Shown: positions 33,836 to 43,809 of the stretch, piece by piece
Layout of the letters: every line of letters starts with the position of its first letter
Numbering within the stretch: the first letter of the stretch is position 1
Origin: Paraphaeosphaeria minitans
Taxonomy: Eukaryota; Ascomycota; Dothideomycetes; Pleosporales; Didymosphaeriaceae
DNA length: 64,000 nt
Direction of reading: 5' to 3'
Assembly (NCBI GenBank): GCA_015832175.1
Contig: WJXW01000001.1
Coordinates: forward strand, 1,178,001 to 1,242,000
Made by a program: the position numbers and the translations under genes
The notes under the pieces: generated by a model
Seen by the model: only the letters and a program-made list of their open reading frames with translations
What the model was told of the DNA's origin: nothing
The model's database searches: none

Positions 33836-34520
33836 CAGCAGTGTTGGAGACGAGTCGAACTACTTTCCAAAAAGGCCATGGCTCACCGTTGATTATGTTG
33901 AAGACTACGTCGTCAACGCGTTTATTTACGGGGATGGAAGTATCGGGAGATGCGGCTTGCAGGAGTTTCTCGTGAGCACCATATCTCCTTCTCCGAGAAG
34001 GGTGCAACGCCGAATTGCAGTTCTCAAAAGACCTCTTTGTCTACTGGCAGCCAGCACTAAGCCTTCACCAAGGGCTTTAATCTTTGCGTAGATGCTGCCA
34101 TTGACCGGGTTTTCCTGGACAGGCCATTCCTTGGTTGCCGATATCATGTCGCGAAATGAGTCTTGTATGAATTCGGAGTTCGATGAGTATACAAGCATGC
34201 AAATGCCTTGTTCCTGCGCCAATCTATGATATTTTCCACGCCCACTATATTGCACCTCGCGAACTGGTTTCTTAGATGTCATGGAGTTAGGCGAAGCGAC
34301 ATTGATAAGGACGTCACGATTTGTCCGTTTGAAGACTGCAGATGCAGCATTCTTTTGGGACAAGTCGCCAGCCATGTCGTTGATCCTATCGATGCGGTTC
34401 GTTTGACGCATATATCGAAATCAATAAAATTCATACAGAGGTTTGCCATTCCCATAAGGAATTTGAAGATGTGGTGACCAAGAAGGCCGCAACCTCCAAT
34501 GACTAGGACATTCCCTAGAT
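33836..34520 (-). pseudogene. ERG26-like / 3-beta-hydroxysteroid dehydrogenase relic
   Basis: A short-chain extended dehydrogenase can be traced in shifting frames. Near 34518 LGNVLVIGGCGLLGHHIFKF gives the Rossmann G-x-x-G-x-x-G. In another frame follow ASAVFKRTNRDVLINVASPN, EQGICMLVYSSNSEFIQD and ENPVNGSIYAKIKALGEGLV, which holds the catalytic Y-x-x-x-K. AIRRCTLLGEGDMVL comes next, then a third frame carries NIINGEPWPFWKVVRLV, the conserved late motif. The stretch that normally separates the last two is missing. Functional relatives oxidise C-3 or C-4 sterol carboxylates or related alcohols with NAD(P). Multiple shifts and the deletion make this a true pseudogene, unlike the single-base breaks elsewhere. 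It lies tail to head with the old yellow enzyme. Confidence 0.75.
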
Positions 34521-34882
34521 CCTAGACGGAGCTCTTATATCCCTTCTGAGCGCTAGCTATCCCCTTTCAAACGCTATTTTCGCACTGATGCGCCCATATT
34601 CATCAACGCTGGGACTGCAGAGTTGTGACACCATGAAGCGAAAGGCTTCTCAGCAAAGACGACTGAGATTCTTGGCAATCAGACACGCTACCACGAAACC
34701 AAACGTCCACCCTATGATATTATTGTGGCAGGCTGTTGAACTGATTTCGTAGAGCAAGCTGAGAAAGCGACAGAAGTTGCACGCGACTTCTTGAAAAACA
34801 ACAAGCTAGAATCCTTATGAGACCGAATGGGTTTGCTTTTGACAGCATTATGCTCAAAGAATAGTACTGGCTGGAAGATGCA
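34521..34882. other. Intergenic between the relic and the OYE gene
   Basis: 362 nt with no gene seen; may include the lost 5' end of the dehydrogenase relic. Confidence 0.4.
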
Positions 34883-36384
34883 CTATAGTTTTGGGAATTT
34901 CACACGAAGGAATTGGCTCGGCCACGCGATGTCCAATCCAAGCTTGTGGGCCACTCTCAACACCCACTCAGGCTCGCGCATAAACTGCCTGGCAACCAGG
35001 ATGACATCAGCTTTAGGGGCCTCTCCGCCTTCAGATTCCGTCATCTGCACTGCAGCTTTCACCTCTCTATCGATGTCCGCACCTGCTCCATCCGCACCGT
35101 TGCCGGCGCGACTAGCACCACCCTCTTCAAGGATGTCGCGAGCTTGTTCAGCTTCGGTTATGAGGCCGACCGCACCGATGAGAAGATTCTTGCCGTCAGC
35201 TTTGACAGCAGCGCGAATGCGGTCCGCAATTGCCACCTGATAGTTGTTGTGCATGGGAATCTTTGCTTGAGGACTATTGCCTGCAGAGCTCACGTCGAGG
35301 AGATCCACCCCGAGTCCCGGAAGCATTTTCGCCAGGCGAATGGAGCTTTCAACGTCCCAGCTACCGTACTCTTTACCCAGTTCGCTAGTCTCGTGCCACT
35401 CTGTGGCGCTTAAACGGAGGAAGAGGGGCATCGTTTCTGGGATGACCTTCCTTATCGCTGTAATTATCTCAATCAACAGGCGCGTCCTTCCCTCAAAGTC
35501 GCCTCCGTACTTGTCCGTTCTCCTGTTGGAAATTGGGGACAGGAACTGGTGCACGAGATATCCATGCGCGCCGTGTATCTCGATGACATCAATTCCAGCT
35601 TTAACAGCTCTTTCTGCCGCACTCACCCAGTCTTGTACCAGTTGTGAGATGTCCTCCTCGGTCAACGCCCGTGGCGCCCAAAATCCACCTGACGGATCCA
35701 TGCTCGGCTTTCCATCCCACGTCCACTCCTCCCCGCCCATAGGCCCCACGACATCGTCAGGGAACCCTCCGACGTCCGCTCCAGCTCTGGCACTGATCTT
35801 AGAACCAGGCCTGGAGGAGGTCGTCCAGGGCGCGGCCGTGCTTCCTTTGCGGCCGGCATGTGCGAGCTGGATACCACTCAGGGCACCTTGGCTCTTCATG
35901 AAGTCGCTTATCCTTCTCAGGGCAGGAATTTGCGCATCAGACCACAGCCCTGGGCAGTTGGGGGTAATGCGGCCATTCGGCTGAACACCTGTGGCCTCGA
36001 TAAAGACAAGGGCGGCGCCTTTTAGAGCGTAATGTCCAAGTGTGGCGATATGATAGTCGGTAAGGCTTCCCGTCTCTGGCCCAAACGCAGCGGTTGAATA
36101 CTGGCACATGGGTGCTACCAAGATGCGGTTCCGTAACGTGGATCCGCGGATGGACAGAGGTTTGAAGAGTGTTGGCACTGGGGCCGTATTCTTTACATTC
36201 GGTGTACCTGAATATCGCAATTCGACGTCAGCTCAGTGATACATTGCGTCGAAAGCTTAGGCCGCCTGTTCCACTCTAGCATAGTCTTGCGAAGACACTT
36301 ACCAGGAGACACGGCATGATCGGGCGTGAAGTACGGAAGGCCCTTCACGCCAGGGTTATTGTGATTTTCGCGTGTGAAAGACAT
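34883..36384 (-). CDS. NADH:flavin oxidoreductase, old yellow enzyme (YqjM/thermophilic-like class)
   Basis: complement(join(34883..36207,36303..36384)), 468 aa. Exon 1 encodes MSFTRENHNNPGVKGLPYF to SPG, then a 95-nt intron (GTAAGT to TTCAG). The TIM barrel shows LFKPLSIRGSTLRNRILVAP, then MCQYST with the Cys that marks the thermophilic-like OYE class. GIQLAHAGRKGS and IEIHGAHGYLVHQFLSP supply the paired histidines that bind substrate, followed by SNRRTDKYGG and late GAVGLITE and VARQFMREPEWVLR for FMN phosphate. A Gly/Ala/Glu-rich insert (about residues 385-425) is unusual. FMN-dependent enzymes of this type reduce activated C=C bonds with NAD(P)H. The frame is intact. Its place beside a GST and an efflux pump fits xenobiotic handling or a small pathway. 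Confidence 0.92.
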
Positions 36385-36750
36385 AGTGTTGTTGCGTGGA
36401 GGGTCCCAGAGATTGAAGAGCGCACGGCCGTTGGATTCGTTGTATAGTGACTGTCTCTCAGGTGCACCAAGGCGGTGTACCGGTTCACCCACAAAGATGG
36501 CAGTGTCAAGTATAATCTTATACTGGCAGGTGCTGCACCGTAATACTTTGATTTGTAAGATTATTATGTTTTCATGTGGAGCTAAGCCTGACATGGCAAT
36601 AGCATCAATGTACCGAGGCTATTGTCACTAGCTACAGTAGCTTGCTTTCGTTTACCATTGCTCAATTACATGTATTAACAATGTAATGATAGAAGGCCAG
36701 CAGCAGGAAATGCGGCTATCTAGACTCAATTAAGATTCGGCCGGCACAGC
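36385..36750. other. Intergenic; OYE promoter and NPR3 3' region
   Basis: 366 nt, no gene seen. The open frame extending upstream of the OYE start is out of context and is not needed. Confidence 0.5.
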
Positions 36751-39333
36751 CTACCAATGTCGCACAACAACTAACCAACCGCCTTCTCGAATGCCCTGCA
36801 TCATTGCACTTACTCTCTTTCTCTTGAAGCCCTCCCTTGGGCTGATATCCTCAATGGCATGCTTCCCGTCAAAGTACTTCAAAAGTACGCTCCAGTGCGT
36901 CCTCAGGTCTGCATCTGTGAATCTCTTGCCAATAGCTTCTAACCATCTTGCCTCTATAGCGTTTGCTCGTTGCGGACTGAGGATCAAAGAGGCTGTGAAG
37001 TGTTCTGATACGGGTGGTGGAGACGGTGGAGGTTGATTGGTGCTGTGTGTTGGCGAAGTCGGCGAAAGGGGTGGCGGACGCGAAGGCGAGGATGACTTCA
37101 GATGCAGAGGAGATGGTCGATGGGGTGGTTTTGTGGTCGATGGTGGGAGGGGAGAAGAAAGCTGTAAAGGGGACGTAGGACGGCCAATCGCGTTATATAG
37201 TATGGTCGTGCGTGCAGAGCTGGTGCTTCCAGCGTCGCTGGATGCGCGGGCAGGGCTACCTCTCCAGCCTGGGCCGCCGCTGGTGGCTGCCATACGCGGA
37301 CTAAGGATCGTACTGGTGTCCATCTCCTCATCCCCCTCTCTGTCGCGATGGGCCCTACGAAGAGGTGTTCCTGGTCGTGGTCCTCCAACCACTGTGCCAG
37401 CCGACAAAAAGCTTGACCGTTTATCCGAACGCAGTGAGCCTGCGAGAGATTCGTTGTCCTGCTGGTCTTTCTTCAGGCGCTCCTCGCGCTCCATGTCGGC
37501 TGCGACTTGAGCTTTGATGTCGGGGCTGACACGCACCCAGGCGAAGGTGCGGAGCTGGGTGACCCAACCGCCGCGCATAAGCCATGCGAGGATATCCATG
37601 TACGCATCCCGATGCTCAGCCGTGGGTATCAAGTATCGATACTCTTTGGGCTTTTGAGACAACAAGCTCAGCATTTTGGGTAAGCTAGGGAGAGTCGGGA
37701 AGCGTTGCGCATAAGCGACCATCGCAGCTTGTAGGTTGGACAAGTCAGCATTGGGCGAAACGATGTAGGTATCTCGTGGGTGCAAGGGGGTTATCAGTCG
37801 TGCGCGACGCCAGTATACCAAGTGGCTGGCTATGTATTCCATGTCTTGCGCGAGGATATTGTGTTTGATTGAGATTTTGAGCAGTGACTTGGTGGGCACA
37901 ATGGTGCGAATGTAGAACGAGAGGGCTGCAGCGTTCGCCTTCTCACCTTGGAGGTCTTTGAGAATGACTTCGGGGTCCTGCAGGAGCAACAAGGCGGCAT
38001 GCTGGGTCATGGGGGCGTCGTGATCGTCGTCGACTGCCACGTTTGAGGTCGTGAGCCATAGACCGGGCATCTGCGGTTCCATTGCATTTGGGAGGTACGG
38101 CGTCGAGTCTGCCTGCGGGATTTGGAAGGACGTGTTGAAACTGGCGTCAAAGTGGATGTGGGCAATCTTGTCGGATGAGATGGCGTCGAACATGGTTGCG
38201 AGGGACTTTGCCAAGGGCGAGGTGCTGACAATGGTTTTCCACGTAGCTGTCAAGGACTCGCCGTTCTCCTTTGCACGCTGCTTGGCGTCGATGATGCGCA
38301 TCGACTCCTTCCACACATACTGGAAGCGTGCCTCTTCGTACTTGAGCGCCTTTGCGTACTTTTTGGTCACGTTGTCGTACATGTCCTTGACGCGCATCTG
38401 GTGTTCCAAAGCCGGGGGGTTGAGCACAAAGACGACGTTGAACATGGACATGTCGGGTGTGTTATTGGTGGTGGAGTCGCTCTTGACGTCGGAACCGACA
38501 TCAGAGGCGGCGGCCGAGGACACTGCAGAGTCGATGTCGTGGCCATAGCCGGCCTCGAAGCCCGGGGGAAGCACAAAGACGTCCTTCTTCTTTGGCTTCG
38601 CGCGGTGGTGGTGGAAGTGGTCCGCAGTGCTGGCGGCGAGGTGGGCCAGCATGTCGCCCTCGTGCAGACGGTCGTCGGGCGAGCGCTTCCGACGCTTCTT
38701 GCGCTTCTTCCAGAGACCGTCGTCGCGCACGAACATGGGGGCGCCCACAAAGACGACGCTCTCGACGCCGAGCTCGAAGCGGCGCTTGTTGAAGGCCTTG
38801 GTCGGACACAGCATCTTCTCGAGCGCGTCGACCTTGAAGCCCAGCACCGTGTCCCAGTCGCGGTCGCCGCCCGCATGCTTGCCGTCCTTGTCGGACTGCA
38901 CGCGGCCGCCGCTGCCGTCGGTGGGCGGCTGGTCGCCATCGTCCTCGTCGAAGCTTTCCTGCCTTCCCCAGGCGCCCGCAGTCGGCCGCGCCTTCTCTCT
39001 GTCGCGGTGGCTCTGGCTCTGGCTCTGGCTCGCGCCCGTCCGCCCCGATGCGCGCCCTGCGCTGGTCCTGCTGCCGGCCTCGCAGTCGTCGTCGGCGCCG
39101 TCGGCCTCGGTGCTGCTGTCCCAGTCGCTGCTGGACGCCGTCGAATCGTCGATGCTGGCCGTGGTTGTGTCGTTGCCGAACCACGCGGGCGCCTTGGTCG
39201 CCAGCAGCGCCGCCGCCGATGGCGAGATGGGCGGGTAGTGGAAGACGAGCCGCGGGCCCAGCGACCGCGACTTGGTCACCAGAAGGACCGCCTGCAGGTG
39301 CGAGTTGGGCGGGAGCGGCAACGCCAGCGCCAT
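36751..39333 (-). CDS. NPR3: Nitrogen permease regulator 3 (Npr3), GATOR1/SEACIT subunit
   Basis: Single exon, 860 aa. The N-terminus MALALPLPPNSHLQAVLLVT to LVFHYPP is a longin-type strand/helix start typical of Npr3. A long Ser/Asp/Gly-rich insert (about 60-160) precedes DTVLGFKVDALEKMLCP and VVFVGAPMFVRDDGLWKKRK. The core FNVVFVLNPPALEHQMRVKD starts the conserved central domain. The end is a winged-helix segment, FDGKHAIEDISPREGFKRKR to EGGWLVVVRHW. A Pro/Ser-rich disordered insert lies near residues 690-780. With Npr2 and Iml1, Npr3 acts on the vacuole as a GAP complex that restrains TORC1 when amino acids are low. The high GC content of the N-terminal third produces long mirror frames on the other strand. 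Confidence 0.93.
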   Translation of the reverse strand: MALALPLPPNSHLQAVLLVTKSRSLGPRLVFHYPPISPSAAALLATKAPAWFGNDTTTASIDDSTASSSDWDSSTEADGADDDCEAGSRTSAGRASGRTGASQSQSQSHRDREKARPTAGAWGRQESFDEDDGDQPPTDGSGGRVQSDKDGKHAGGDRDWDTVLGFKVDALEKMLCPTKAFNKRRFELGVESVVFVGAPMFVRDDGLWKKRKKRRKRSPDDRLHEGDMLAHLAASTADHFHHHRAKPKKKDVFVLPPGFEAGYGHDIDSAVSSAAASDVGSDVKSDSTTNNTPDMSMFNVVFVLNPPALEHQMRVKDMYDNVTKKYAKALKYEEARFQYVWKESMRIIDAKQRAKENGESLTATWKTIVSTSPLAKSLATMFDAISSDKIAHIHFDASFNTSFQIPQADSTPYLPNAMEPQMPGLWLTTSNVAVDDDHDAPMTQHAALLLLQDPEVILKDLQGEKANAAALSFYIRTIVPTKSLLKISIKHNILAQDMEYIASHLVYWRRARLITPLHPRDTYIVSPNADLSNLQAAMVAYAQRFPTLPSLPKMLSLLSQKPKEYRYLIPTAEHRDAYMDILAWLMRGGWVTQLRTFAWVRVSPDIKAQVAADMEREERLKKDQQDNESLAGSLRSDKRSSFLSAGTVVGGPRPGTPLRRAHRDREGDEEMDTSTILSPRMAATSGGPGWRGSPARASSDAGSTSSARTTILYNAIGRPTSPLQLSSPLPPSTTKPPHRPSPLHLKSSSPSRPPPLSPTSPTHSTNQPPPSPPPVSEHFTASLILSPQRANAIEARWLEAIGKRFTDADLRTHWSVLLKYFDGKHAIEDISPREGFKRKRVSAMMQGIREGGWLVVVRHW

Positions 39334-39334
39334 C

Positions 39335-39480
39335 TTCCTGTTCCTGTTCCTGTTCCTGTCTTTTCCTGTCTTTTCCTGTCTTTTCCTGTGGTTTCCTTTC
39401 TTTCTTTCTCTTCTCTTCTTCTCTCTTCCTTTCTCTTCCTTTCTTTTTCTTTCCCTCCCTCTGATCGATTATCTTTCGTT
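39335..39480. repeat. Pyrimidine-rich tract with short tandem units, NPR3 leader
   Basis: Immediately upstream of the NPR3 ATG the plus strand is almost pure C/T. It contains TTCCTG repeated four times (39335-39358) and TTTTCCTGTC repeated three times (39361-39390, last copy ending G), then irregular CTTT units. On the NPR3 sense strand this is a purine-rich leader. Confidence 0.75.
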
Positions 39481-40483
39481 CCTCTCCTTGTCCACCTTTT
39501 TGCGCCGCAGCATGCGCATCCTTGCTCTCTTTGTTTAGTCGTCCCGTGTCCAGTCCACCTCCTTGCTCAACCTTCGTCACCGTCGAATGCTCCGACTCCA
39601 ACGCGTGTGGGTTGCGAACAGGCACATGGTGGGGCGCCTTCGGCAGCGCCGGAGCTTGGGCCCCCTCGGCACACAAGCGTCACATCGTTGGGCGGGTGAT
39701 GGGAACATCTGCGCCAGTACATCACCCAACGAGATCTTGGAACTCATGCATGTCGTAACAAAACGCTACGAGGCACTTGTGTATTTGGACCATCGCAGCA
39801 CAATGGCAACATGAGGTGAGCCTTGTGCTAAGGATGCACAACAGCATAACGTGCGCGATGTGATGATTGAAATAGGAAGAGACCGGTACGTACCTAAGTA
39901 GGTAAGGCATGTGCTACACCGACCAAAACATTCATGCTCTAAAGCCGATCACTATGGGACGAATATAATATGCGTAGATAGCATTCCCTCATACTACCTC
40001 ATCGATAAGACGGTACCCGAACCTTTCGATCTCTGACATATATTACCGTATACGTCGGGCGCTCATATTGGTGCAGTTTGCATCACTCCTTTCCCCCCCC
40101 CACCCTTGACGACTGACGGCAAGAACCTCAAGGGCAGAAAGGTGTTCTTGTTCGAGTAAGAGAGACAGCGCCAAAAAATGTTCTTCTCGAAACCCCTTGG
40201 TCCATGCGATAGGCTGTTGAACATACGGGAAAAGCATCGACTGCTTGTGCCGTATCTGCCTTTCATGTGGGAAGAATATGCGTCTCGGAGCGATCGACTC
40301 GAGTCACCATGACGAAAGCTTGTTGATTGCATAGATTTGGCATTATTTTCGAGTATGTATCGCTTTACGTTTCAGAAGTCCATTCATCCATTTGGCAGTT
40401 CAAAGCCTGAACTCCTGTGGTATCATTGCGCAGGGTAATGCACACCGCCCACCCATTATCATATTATACGCACGTACAGGCTT
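39481..40483. other. Intergenic, no gene seen
   Basis: About 1 kb between the NPR3 leader and the stop of the CFEM gene. Short open frames only. Confidence 0.5.
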
Positions 40484-41322
40484 CTATATCCTGGCAAGAG
40501 CTCCAAGCAGCATACCAATCCCGACGAAGGAGGTCGAAAAGCCCCAACGCGCTGATCCGCCCTGCGCAGAGAGATCGAAGGGGCTCCCGTTGCCGATGTT
40601 GGTCGCTTGTGCTGTGGCAGAAGAAGCTGGCGATACCTGCGGTTGCGACGGCGCCGCGGCGGTCGATCCCACGGCCTCAGCATTCGAGGTCGCAACACGA
40701 CTGGCGGTCGGCTTGCTGTCAAGCGTTGAAGTTATCATCTCTCCCGTGGTCATGGTGCTGGGACCCAGGACAATCGGAATGAGTACCTGCAGCGTGCTCC
40801 CACTCTTGTTGGTCGTTGTCACCGTCACAGTGCTTGTTACGGTGCTCTCCAGCCCTTTGCCCGCGTCCGTCGAGGTTTTGGGAGCTTGGGTGGAGTGTTC
40901 GACCTTGCGCGTTGGGGACGGAGTCGTTGACGTGGACGTGGATGTGGCAACTGCGCAGGCATACGCGCTGCTCATGATTTCGTTAGGGATCTCGTTTCGA
41001 GTGGCCTTGCAGTACATCTGCAGAGGCGCAAGGAAGCTTAGGATGACATTCAATCCATCTGCGCTGCAGCTCTGCACCACGCATTCGACTGCACTGGTCA
41101 GGTAATCGACATTGGCCAGTATCGCATATGCCTGAGATCGCATCAGTACGTGTGTGACAAGAACGATCGAAGCGGACTGGCAGCTCTTGGAGTCGCATCC
41201 ACTGTTGTCCAGACATCTCTCCAACAGCTTGGCAGCCCATGGACCCAGTCCCATCCGCCTCGGCCGTGCGCGACAGCTCCAGCAACGAGATTGACCACCA
41301 GTGCGGTGGCTGAGAACCACAT
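40484..41322 (-). pseudogene. CFEM-domain GPI-anchored surface protein with a broken frame
   Basis: The ATG at 41322 begins MWFSATALVVNLVAGAVAHG, a good signal peptide, and continues WDWVHGLPSCWRD. The cysteine pattern then continues in another frame as CLDNSGCDSKSC, and later as YLTSAVECVVQSCSADG. Together these give the eight-Cys CFEM spacing except for the C-x-C pair. A single missing base at about 41214-41217 would join the first two parts. A candidate 46-nt intron (GTCCGC to CTCAG) follows, but its phase does not fit without a further change. The long second frame goes on through a Ser/Thr-rich stalk to a hydrophobic GPI-type end, FVGIGMLLGALARI. CFEM proteins take part in haem/iron capture, wall structure or adhesion. 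Either assembly errors or early decay explain the breaks. Confidence 0.6.
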
Positions 41323-42146
41323 GGCGTTGGCAGAGGCAGAGAAAAGAAGAATAAAAGAAGAACAGAGCGACAATGTGCAGTGTAGGTACTGTGCACGGCG
41401 GCTGCTGCCAGCATCTCGCGAGCTGGTGCTGAGCCCCCTCATGGTAGGTACCATGGCATCACCGCTGGCCACTCACACAGTCCATCTACGCGAACGCCGG
41501 CGATTCCTCTGCGTCCAATCAAGTAGTTTGTCTCGTTTCGCAAGCATGAAATGAGCATGCGCGCTGGTCCTGTCGGGCTGCGCTGGCGTTTCAGGTTAAA
41601 CGGACAATGGCACAGCATAGGCCAGTCCTTCGTGATTATGAACCTATGTTTAACTTGCCCACGCTTGAGTTGGGCGACATTGGACAACCTACACTAATAA
41701 CAGGGTACGGGACTATTTGGTGCCCTTTCGCGTTGTTCCGCATGTCTGAACTATGTAAAGAAGGTGAACATCGGACCTTGTGGGCCTCTGGAAACACGAA
41801 GTCACGTGCAGCCCCATCTAGATCCGGGCTAAGCCAAAGGCACCCTTTTCGTCACGCTTCATGTGCCTCTCTTGACGACTGCAGTGATGGACACTTTCGC
41901 ACAGCCTGGGAAACACGTGGCATCGAGATCCTTAGCGAGTTGTAATGCTTTCTTCACTAGGTTTGTCTACGTAACTGCACCAAGCTGTGCTAGTCCTCAA
42001 ACATATAATACCATGACGATGGAGCGTGACATATGTATGCAATGTTACGCCATGCCTATGCTCTATCGTGCTATGGTACAACCATACTCATACAAAACAT
42101 TTTAACACAAATTTACAATGCGGTCCACTCATCGCGTCATTCTCCC
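41323..42146. other. Intergenic, no gene seen
   Basis: 824 nt between the CFEM gene start and the TIM54 stop. No recognisable coding or RNA feature. Confidence 0.5.
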
Positions 42147-43578
42147 TTAGTTCGAATCATCCTGCAGTCCCTCCCACAGCTGTTTCTCTCTCTTCGGCCG
42201 CAGCCCCGTGAACCACGAGGCCCCTTCATTTCCAACAGGTATGTTCTTCGCCCTGTCTTCTTCATCTGCACTGAGCTGAAATTTTCTCATTCGCTCTCCA
42301 ATTCTCGGATCGATGACCATATCGTCTAGCCAGACCCTCTCTCCTTCGCCCTCTTTTCTTTCCCTCACCGTCTTATGCCACTCAGGCTCTTCATGTGTGA
42401 GCAAGCGCAGCTGTTCCCATTGCCCGCCTTGGTCTTCGTCGCTGCTGGCTAGCTCCGGAGCAGTGGTGTCGTACGGTCTGTAGGAAGCAAGCACGGCGGA
42501 GACGACTTCGCGTCCGGCTTCGTCTGCAACCTTCCGTCGGTTGAGAAAGCGATACATCCGTATTGGAAAGTTGAAGAAACCGAGCAAATGTGGGAGTGCG
42601 ACAGTCGCACTAGGTCCGAGGGCTTGCGGGCAGGTTGGCGGGAGTTGCGCCTGTGAATATTCGGCCGTTGTGATGAACGGCGGAGGCTGTTTCTTCTTCT
42701 TGGGCTTTGCCTCTTCCTTGGGTGGTTCGGCTTCGGAGGGTGCTGGTGTTTCGTGGACAGTGGTAGGCGATGCATCATCGGTCGGAGTCACTGGCGTAGG
42801 CTGTTCTTGGACTGCTTCGGGTGTGGTAACTGGCGGAGCTTCAGGCGCAGGCGGTGCGGGTTCGTACAAGTCCACAGAAGATGGGGGATCTAGTGGCCCG
42901 AGCCATCCCTCATGCATCCCTCTAACATACTCTTTCCATGTATGTCTCCCAATCACTATGTCACCCGCCGGCTCATTGCACTCTGGAACACCGGCCCTAA
43001 GCCTCAGATCTTCTACGATGTCCTTTGTGTTGAGCTCAGGTTTCTCCTTCAGAGTCTCCCCTCTCTTCCACCTCAACCTGCGTATCCTTTCCGCCAACCC
43101 TGCTCTGACATCACCCTCGTGTCTTCCCTCCACCGCATCCCAGTCCAGTGCCGCCGCGACCAGTATCGGCTTCACGTACTCGTTGAAGTGGTCGCGCGCA
43201 GCTACTAGCCCATCGGCCGGCGGCGCCGAGAGATATACAGTAAGCTTGCGTGGCATCTGGCGCTCGTTCACCGATTCTTTCGCGATGTGTTCGACCATCT
43301 TTGTCCATTTCTGTTGTATGCGCTTCTTTTCACGACGGTCGTAAACAACGGCGGCCGTCCAGGAGCCGGTGATGGAGAGGAATATCATCCAATTTCGCGA
43401 AGGAAGCTTCCAGCGGAAATTGGGCAGACCTGTACTTGTTAGCAAGGGGAAGCAGAAGTCAATGGCAAGACGGAGGCGCACCCATCATCCTCCACACAGG
43501 ATTCGGAGGCTTTGGCGGCTTCGCAGCATTCTGCGATGGATTGGGGGCTTGCGACGCTTTCGCATCGGATTCAGCCAT
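42147..43578 (-). CDS. TIM54: Mitochondrial inner membrane translocase subunit Tim54
   Basis: complement(join(42147..43429,43482..43578)), 459 aa, normal for fungi. Exon 1 encodes MAESDAKASQAPNPSQNAAK to NPVWRMMG. A 52-nt intron (GTGCGC to ACAG) precedes LPNFRWKLPSRNWMIFLSIT, the single membrane helix near residues 40-60. The intermembrane-space part contains MPRKLTVYLSAPPADGL and RDHFNEYVKPILVAAALDWD, both typical of Tim54. A Pro/Glu-rich linker follows, and the C-terminal block has LGFFNFPIRMYRFLNRRKVA and WLDDMVIDPRIGERMRKF. Tim54 belongs to the TIM22 complex, which inserts carrier proteins into the inner membrane. Translating without splicing would give a false N-terminus starting MRLRLAIDF. 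Confidence 0.92.
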
Positions 43579-43786
43579 GCTGTTTGTATGCGCGGTGATG
43601 AATACCACCACATCTTGGTCGGCGCAACAAAAAGTTGGACGCGGAGACGGAACCACATCGGCCCGATGCCGCTTTCACCGTCTCCCGATGGTCCATTAGC
43701 GCTTGCTGCGCTAAACCTGGAACGATCCGGCGAACCCCACACCCAACGAGAAGATTTCTCACTTGGTCCCAAGTGGCGGAATGGGC

Positions 43787-43792
43787 AAAAAA
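43787..43792 (-). terminator. RNA polymerase III terminator (T6)
   Basis: Six T on the minus strand, 17 nt past the 3' end of the tRNA-like sequence. Position and strand fit a pol III terminator for that gene. Confidence 0.6.
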
Positions 43793-43809
43793 GAAAGCTT
43801 TACAGCTAT

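Noticed and set aside
38401..39699. 432-codon plus-strand open frame opposite NPR3
   Set aside because: Mirror of the GC-rich, Ser/Asp-rich part of NPR3. It lacks domains and runs into the CT-rich NPR3 leader. The minus-strand frame 38501-39676 is a similar shadow.
40392..41105. 237-codon plus-strand open frame
   Set aside because: Antisense of the Thr-rich CFEM stalk; no motif.
42541..43344. 267-codon plus-strand open frame
   Set aside because: Antisense of TIM54; low-complexity Ser/Gly/Val composition and no motif.
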